64,000 nt of DNA, from the NCBI RefSeq assembly GCF_036013955.1, contig NZ_CP107903.1, positions 6,820,001-6,884,000 of the forward strand. Reading direction: 5' to 3'. The notes under the pieces are model-generated. The model was not told the DNA's origin, searched no databases, and was given only the letters and a program-made list of their open reading frames with translations. The DNA is from Streptomyces sp. NBC_00459. GTDB taxonomy: Bacteria > Actinomycetota > Actinomycetes > Streptomycetales > Streptomycetaceae. Within the stretch, counting starts at the first letter, position 1; each line of letters opens with the position of its first letter. Of the stretch, positions 59,700 to 64,000 are shown one piece after another. The position numbers and the translations under genes were made by a program.

Positions 59700-61157
59700 A
59701 TGCGTGTGCGTATGGAAGCCCACCCGTTCGCGACCGCACCTGTCGACAGCCCGGCGCTTGAGTCGTTGCCCGTGGAACCGCTGTTGACGTCGGAGTTCGA
59801 CGCCGACCCGGGCGGCGTCTACGCGCGGCTTCGGCGCACCTACGGACCCGTGGCGCCGGTGGGCCTGATGGGCGTACCGGTGTGGCTGGTTCTCGACTAC
59901 CGCGAGGTGCTGGAGGTACTGCGGAACGAAAGTGTGTGGCGGCGTGACGTGCGGTACTGGAGGGCCCGGGCGCAGGGACTGCTGCCCCCGGGCTGGCCGC
60001 TGCTCGCGGGCTACGAGGTGCGGCAGACGATGTTCATGGACGACGAGGAGCATCTCGCCGCCCGGCACACCCATCACTCGGCTCTGCGGCCGTTCCAGGA
60101 CGGACACACCCCGCAGGGCTGGGAGCTGCGGGCGACCGTCGCGCGGTACGCCGACGAGCTGATCGGGATGCTGGCGGCCGAGTCGGGCACGGTGGGGTTC
60201 GCCGACCTCGGGGCGCAGTACACAAGGCCGTTGCTGCTGATGGTCACCACGAAGCTCTTCGGATGCCCTGTCGAGCTCGGGGACGAGCTGGTCATGGACC
60301 TGTGGCGGATGCTGGACGGCGGGCCGGACGCGGGGCCGGCGACGGGGCGGGCGCTGGCCGCCATGACAAGGCTGGCCGCGCACCGGCGGGCCCGGCCCGG
60401 GGACGACCTGACGTCGTACATGCTGCTGTCCGACCCGGAGCTGTCGGACGAGCAGTTGGGGCGTGAGCTGTTCATGAACGCCGTGTACCTGAACGACATC
60501 ACCGGGAACATGGTGCTGAACACGCTGCTGGAGGTGTTGCGCGGGAACGCGACGGTGCGGCGCAGTCTGTCCGCCGGGCAGCTCGGGGAGACGGTGAACC
60601 GGGCGGCGCTGGTGAATCCGCCGGTGGCCAACATGTGCTTCCGGTTCGCGGCACGTGATGTGGCGTTGGGGAACTTCTGGATCCGCGGCGGGGACATCGT
60701 GTCACCGTCGGCTGCGGCGGCGCACGGGGACCTGATGGCGATCGGCACGTCTCACCTGGTCGGATCGACGGTGAGTACACGGGCGCATCTGGGATGGGGG
60801 GCCGGGGCGCATCAGTGTCCCAGTGCGGCGCGGGAGTTGGGCGGGATGATCGTGAGTACGGCGGTGGGGCGGATCTTCGATCACCTGGAGAAGGCGGAAC
60901 TGACGTTGCCGGCGGACCAGTTGCCGTGGCGTTCGGGGCCGGTGGTGCGGGGGCTGCGGTTGCTGCCGGTTCGGTACGAGTTGAGTGCGCGGGGGGCGGG
61001 GCAGGGGTTTGGGACGGTTGATACCGCTACTGGTGTCGGTGTCGGAAGTCGGCAGGGAGACGCGGGTGGCGTGGGAGAGGCGGGGGTGTCCGGCGGGGAC
61101 GGGCAGTTGAAGGGGTTGTTGGGGGCCTTGCGGAGGTTGATGTTCGGGGGGCGGTGA
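59700..61157 (+). CDS. cytochrome P450 without the ExxR motif (CYP157-like)
   Basis: A P450 of about 485 residues. The heme-thiolate loop is HLGWGAGAHQCPSAARELG with Cys373. The expected K-helix ExxR before xNPPV is absent: this one reads NRAALVNPPVANM at about 300-312, with no Glu or Arg at the usual places. The I-helix centre (LNDITGNMVL) also lacks the common acid-Thr pair. S. coelicolor CYP157 enzymes of the conservons have the same lack of ExxR (known from the literature). A Gly-rich 50-residue tail follows. Start ATG 59700 chosen; ATG 59712 or GTG 59682 are alternatives. No conservon genes are adjacent, so it is an orphan. Confidence 0.85.
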   Translation: MRVRMEAHPFATAPVDSPALESLPVEPLLTSEFDADPGGVYARLRRTYGPVAPVGLMGVPVWLVLDYREVLEVLRNESVWRRDVRYWRARAQGLLPPGWPLLAGYEVRQTMFMDDEEHLAARHTHHSALRPFQDGHTPQGWELRATVARYADELIGMLAAESGTVGFADLGAQYTRPLLLMVTTKLFGCPVELGDELVMDLWRMLDGGPDAGPATGRALAAMTRLAAHRRARPGDDLTSYMLLSDPELSDEQLGRELFMNAVYLNDITGNMVLNTLLEVLRGNATVRRSLSAGQLGETVNRAALVNPPVANMCFRFAARDVALGNFWIRGGDIVSPSAAAAHGDLMAIGTSHLVGSTVSTRAHLGWGAGAHQCPSAARELGGMIVSTAVGRIFDHLEKAELTLPADQLPWRSGPVVRGLRLLPVRYELSARGAGQGFGTVDTATGVGVGSRQGDAGGVGEAGVSGGDGQLKGLLGALRRLMFGGR

Positions 61158-61204
61158 GACGGGGGTGCGCGGCGGGGTGTTTCGCCCCCGCCGCACTTAC
61201 CCGT

Positions 61205-61236
61205 CCCGTCCCCCGGGGGCTGCGCCCCCGGACGGG
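61205..61236. terminator. bidirectional hairpin between P450 and glgB
   Basis: CCCGTC...CCGGGGGC (61205-61220) pairs with GCCCCCGGACGGG (61224-61236) over a 3-nt loop, with a small bulge. The GGGGGCTGCGCCCCC core is a common Streptomyces intergenic element. It separates the convergent P450 and glgB genes. Confidence 0.7.
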
Positions 61237-61249
61237 CCGAAGTGGCGCC

Positions 61250-64000
61250 TTACGCCGGGCGCAGCCACACCGTTGCCAGTGGTGGCAGGGTCACGCGGAT
61301 GCTGGCCGCGCGGCCGTGCCAGGGCTGGGGGTCCGGTTTCAGGGGGTCCGGGTTGTGGATGTCGCCGCCGCCGTACCGGGAGGCGTCCGTGTTCAGGGTC
61401 TCGTGCCAGGCCGGGACCGTGTCCGGGACGCCGATGCGGTAGTCGCTCCGGACGACCGGGGAGAAGTTGCTGACCGAGACGAGAGGGGTGCCCTCCGTGT
61501 CGTAGCGGACGAAGGCGAAGACGTTGTCCTCGGCCGCGTCCCCGACCAGCCACTCGAAGCCCGAAGGATGCGTGTCCAACTGCCACAGGGCCGGGGTGTC
61601 CTGGTACACGATGTTCAGGTCGCGGACCAGATCCCGTACGCCCCTGTGGTCGGCCTCGGCGCCGTAGGCGGGGTCGAGCAGCCACCAGTCGGGACCGTGG
61701 GCCTCGGACCACTCCGCGCCCTGGGCGAACTCCTGGCCCATGAAGAGGAGTTGCTTGCCGGGGTGTGACCACATGAACGCCAGGTACGCCCGCTCGGTGG
61801 CCCGTTGCTGCCACCAGTCGCCCGGCATCTTCGACACCAGCGACCGCTTGCCGTGGACGACTTCGTCGTGGGAGATCGGCAGGACGTAGTTCTCGCTGTA
61901 CGCGTACACCATGGAGAACGTCATCTCGTGGTGGTGGTGCTTGCGGTGGACCGGGTCGTGCTGGACGTAGCCGAGCGAGTCGTGCATCCAGCCCATGTTC
62001 CACTTCAGACCGAAGCCCAGGCCGCCGAAGCCGCCGGGGCCCGTGTGGTGCGTGGCCCGCGTGACACCGTCCCATGCCGTGGACTCCTCGGCGATCGTCA
62101 CGACCCCCGGGACCCGCCGGTACACGGTGGCGTTCATCTCCTGGAGGAAGGCGACCGCGTCCAGGTTCTCCCGGCCGCCGTGCTCGTTCGGCACCCACTG
62201 GCCCGGCTCGCGCGAGTAGTCGAGGTAGAGCATCGAGGCGACCGCGTCGACCCGCAGGCCGTCTATGTGGAACTCCTCGCACCAGTAAACTGCGTTCGCC
62301 ACAAGGAAGTTGCGGACTTCCTTCCTGCCGAAGTCGAACTCCAGGGTGCCCCAGTCGGGGTGAGCGGCACGCAGCGGATCCGAGTGCTCGTACAGTGAGC
62401 GGCCGTCGAACTCGGCCAACGCCCAGTCGTCGCGCGGGAAGTGGGCCGGGACCCAGTCCATCAGTACGCCGATGCCGGCGCGATGGAGGGCGTCCACCAG
62501 GTACTTGAAGTCGTCCGGAGTGCCCAGGCGGGCCGTGGGTGCGTAGAAACCGGTGACCTGGTAGCCCCACGAACCGCCGAAGGGGTGCTCCGCCACCGGC
62601 ATCAGCTCCACATGCGTGAAGCCCAGGTCCCTTACGTAGGCGGGCAGTTGGTCCGCCAGCTGACGGTAGGTCAGGCCTGGTCGCCAGGACGCCAGATGGA
62701 CCTCGTAGATCGACAGCGGGCCCTCGTGCGCCGGGACCCGCGACCGCCGCGCCAGCCACTCCCCGTCCTCCCACTCGTGGCGCGAACTGTGCACGATGGA
62801 CGACGTGTTGGGCGGAACCTCGGTCCGACGGGCCATCGGGTCCGCGCGCTGTGTCTTCGAGCCGTCCTGGCGAGTGATCTCGAACTTGTACAGCTCGCCC
62901 TCGCCGACGCCCGGCGCGAACAGCTCCCACACCCCGGTGCCGCCCAGCGACCGCATTGGATACGCCGTACCGTCCCAGAAGTTGAAGCTCCCGGTCACCC
63001 GTACTCCGCGCGCGTTCGGCGCCCAGACGGCGAAGCGGGTGCCGGTGACGCCCTGGTGGGTCATCGGCTCGGCGCCCAGCGCCTTCCACAGCTCTTCGTG
63101 GCGGCCCTCGCCGATGAGATGCAGGTCCAGATCGCCCAGCGAGGGCAGCAGCCGGTACGCGTCCTCGGTCTCCTGCACATGCTCCTCGTACGAGATGACC
63201 AGCCGGTATTCCGGGACGCCCCGCAGCGGCAGCGCCCCCGAGAAGAAGCCGTCGCCGTCGTCGTGCAGTTCGGCCCGCAGATCCCCGGCCACGACGGTCA
63301 CCGACCGGGCGTAGGGCCGCAGCACCCGGAAGGCGACCCCACCCGGCAGCGGATGCGCGCCCAGGACGGAGTGCGGGTCGTGATGCGTGCCGGCCAGCAG
63401 CCGCTGGCGGTCGGCGGCGTCCAGCGCGGGGGAGGAGAGCAGAGCGGACTCCTCCGGAGTGGCCTCGTCGCCCGGTCGCGGGGCGGACTTCTCCGCCACC
63501 ACCGGCTCCGCCACCGCCACCGGCTCCGCCTCCGCGACGGTGACAGGCTTCGCCGCCGTCGCTGGCTCCGTCACCGTGGCTGTGTCCGGTTCCGTCACCG
63601 GTTCCGGTTCCGTCACCGTGTCCGGCTCCGTGATCGTGCCCGGTTCCGTCACCGTCACCGGTTCCGGCTCCGTGATCGTGTCCGGTTCCATCCCCGTCAC
63701 CGTGTCCGGCCCCGGTTCCGTGATCGTTCCCGGTTCCGTAACCGCGACCGACTCCGCAACCACCACCGGCTCCGTGACCGGCTCCGTGACTGGCTCCGGG
63801 TTCGTCTCCGGGTTTGTCTTCTGGGCCGTCTGTGGTGGTGTCGTTTCCGGCTTGGGCTTCGACTTCTTCTCCAACGTCTTCTCCAACTCCTTTGCCGCCT
63901 GCCTCGCCACCGCCTCCTTCTCCTTCGCTGCCCGCTTCTCCGCCTTCTTCCCAGGGTCCTTCTTCGCGGACGTCTTCTTCGGGTTCTTCGAGCCGCTGGA
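61250..64000 (-). CDS. glgB: 1,4-alpha-glucan branching enzyme, 5' end outside window
   Basis: The frame is open from the right edge to the stop at 61250 (at least 917 codons). Conserved regions: CBM48 part (DPHSVLGAHPLPGGVAFRVLRP), linker (GTRFAVWAPNARGVRVTGSFNFW), and the GH13 barrel with GLRVDAVASMLYLDYSRE (nucleophile Asp), VTIAEESTAWDGV (acid Glu) and ISHDEVVHGKRSL. It makes alpha-1,6 branches in glycogen. The first 180 or so residues are unusual: a Lys-rich segment, then (Thr-Glu-Pro)-type repeats (63472-63830), then the standard enzyme. A start at GTG 63910 is possible, but the Lys-rich frame continues to the edge, so the true start is probably outside. Confidence 0.93.
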   Translation of the reverse strand, partial: SSGSKNPKKTSAKKDPGKKAEKRAAKEKEAVARQAAKELEKTLEKKSKPKPETTPPQTAQKTNPETNPEPVTEPVTEPVVVAESVAVTEPGTITEPGPDTVTGMEPDTITEPEPVTVTEPGTITEPDTVTEPEPVTEPDTATVTEPATAAKPVTVAEAEPVAVAEPVVAEKSAPRPGDEATPEESALLSSPALDAADRQRLLAGTHHDPHSVLGAHPLPGGVAFRVLRPYARSVTVVAGDLRAELHDDGDGFFSGALPLRGVPEYRLVISYEEHVQETEDAYRLLPSLGDLDLHLIGEGRHEELWKALGAEPMTHQGVTGTRFAVWAPNARGVRVTGSFNFWDGTAYPMRSLGGTGVWELFAPGVGEGELYKFEITRQDGSKTQRADPMARRTEVPPNTSSIVHSSRHEWEDGEWLARRSRVPAHEGPLSIYEVHLASWRPGLTYRQLADQLPAYVRDLGFTHVELMPVAEHPFGGSWGYQVTGFYAPTARLGTPDDFKYLVDALHRAGIGVLMDWVPAHFPRDDWALAEFDGRSLYEHSDPLRAAHPDWGTLEFDFGRKEVRNFLVANAVYWCEEFHIDGLRVDAVASMLYLDYSREPGQWVPNEHGGRENLDAVAFLQEMNATVYRRVPGVVTIAEESTAWDGVTRATHHTGPGGFGGLGFGLKWNMGWMHDSLGYVQHDPVHRKHHHHEMTFSMVYAYSENYVLPISHDEVVHGKRSLVSKMPGDWWQQRATERAYLAFMWSHPGKQLLFMGQEFAQGAEWSEAHGPDWWLLDPAYGAEADHRGVRDLVRDLNIVYQDTPALWQLDTHPSGFEWLVGDAAEDNVFAFVRYDTEGTPLVSVSNFSPVVRSDYRIGVPDTVPAWHETLNTDASRYGGGDIHNPDPLKPDPQPWHGRAASIRVTLPPLATVWLRPA
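63472..63830 (-). repeat. degenerate TEP-type tandem repeat in the glgB N-terminus
   Basis: Roughly 360 bp consist of degenerate 9-18 bp units such as CCGGTTCCGTCACCGTGTCC, encoding TEPxTVTEP-like tripeptides. The units are near-identical at DNA level in places (63585-63725), so copy number may vary between strains. Confidence 0.85.

Noticed and set aside
61197..63089. A 630-codon minus-strand frame overlapping glgB in another frame
   Set aside because: GH13 catalytic motifs are in the other frame; this one is Arg/Gly/Pro-rich without start context.
63472..63830. CRISPR-like or satellite array in glgB
   Set aside because: The units are short, in frame and degenerate; they encode the TEP linker.
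1..64000. tRNA, rRNA, known riboswitches
   Set aside because: I looked at the gaps over 150 bp and saw no cloverleaf, CCA end or conserved riboswitch core. A covariance-model scan would be needed to exclude small RNAs.

Overview
The window is high-GC actinobacterial chromosome, almost certainly from Streptomyces. The polar-growth scaffold genes scy and filP sit side by side, and there is an AbsC-type MarR regulator, XRE(DUF5753)/DUF397/ATPase regulator sets, F420- and mycothiol-type enzymes, a HelR-like ATPase and a cslA/glxA-like pair. From memory, the backbone order (filP, scy, mce, thiolase, meaB, two-component system, absC, AIM24 genes ... thioredoxin, DUF6230 genes, pyk, ackA, pta, pfkA ... 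glgB) follows S. coelicolor around SCO5395-SCO5440. That comparison was not computed. No rRNA, tRNA or CRISPR array was seen.

Layout. 1-2.1 kb: two tandem ABC-2 export modules on the minus strand, the first cut by the window edge. 2.3-7.3 kb: filP and scy. 7.5-10.3 kb: methylmalonyl-CoA epimerase, a thiolase and MeaB. 10.4-15.2 kb: an MFS exporter with a possible attenuator leader, a PepSY protein beside an OmpR/EnvZ-type two-component system, and absC. 15.3-17.3 kb: an operon of three AIM24-family genes. 17.5-18.2 kb: a DUF3817 membrane protein and an MTH1187-type thiamine-binding protein. 18.3-23.1 kb: an extracellular glycan module consisting of a GT2 synthase, a copper-radical oxidase and a convergent GH6 lipoprotein. 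23.3-26 kb: MarR, a second DUF3817, TetR and a YbbN-like thioredoxin. 26-29.6 kb: a little-characterised envelope operon (DUF6230, DUF6114, Ser/Thr/Asp-rich secreted protein) behind a leader region of about 670 bp. 29.6-33.4 kb: an accessory regulatory patch with a duplicated 76-bp leader. 33.5-39.7 kb: pyk, ackA and pta, with pfkA divergent, i.e. glycolysis and acetate overflow. 39.7-50.4 kb: XRE regulator, F420 enzyme, CitAB-type two-component system with dctA, and a TetR/MFS/MarR efflux locus with three operator-like repeats. 50.5-54.1 kb: a scarred region with an IS4-type transposase fragment, gene remnants, an XRE regulator and a small secreted cysteine protein. 54.5-57.2 kb: epimerase, Lrp, MerR-thioredoxin. 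57.3-61.2 kb: HelR-like ATPase and an atypical P450 lacking the ExxR motif. 61.2 kb to the end: glycogen branching enzyme with a repetitive N-terminal extension that runs off the window.

The best candidates for undescribed biology are the DUF6230/DUF6114/Ser-Thr-rich envelope operon, the triple AIM24 operon, the regulatory patch at 30-33 kb with its exactly spaced duplicated leader, and the second-type cslA/glxA/GH6 locus.
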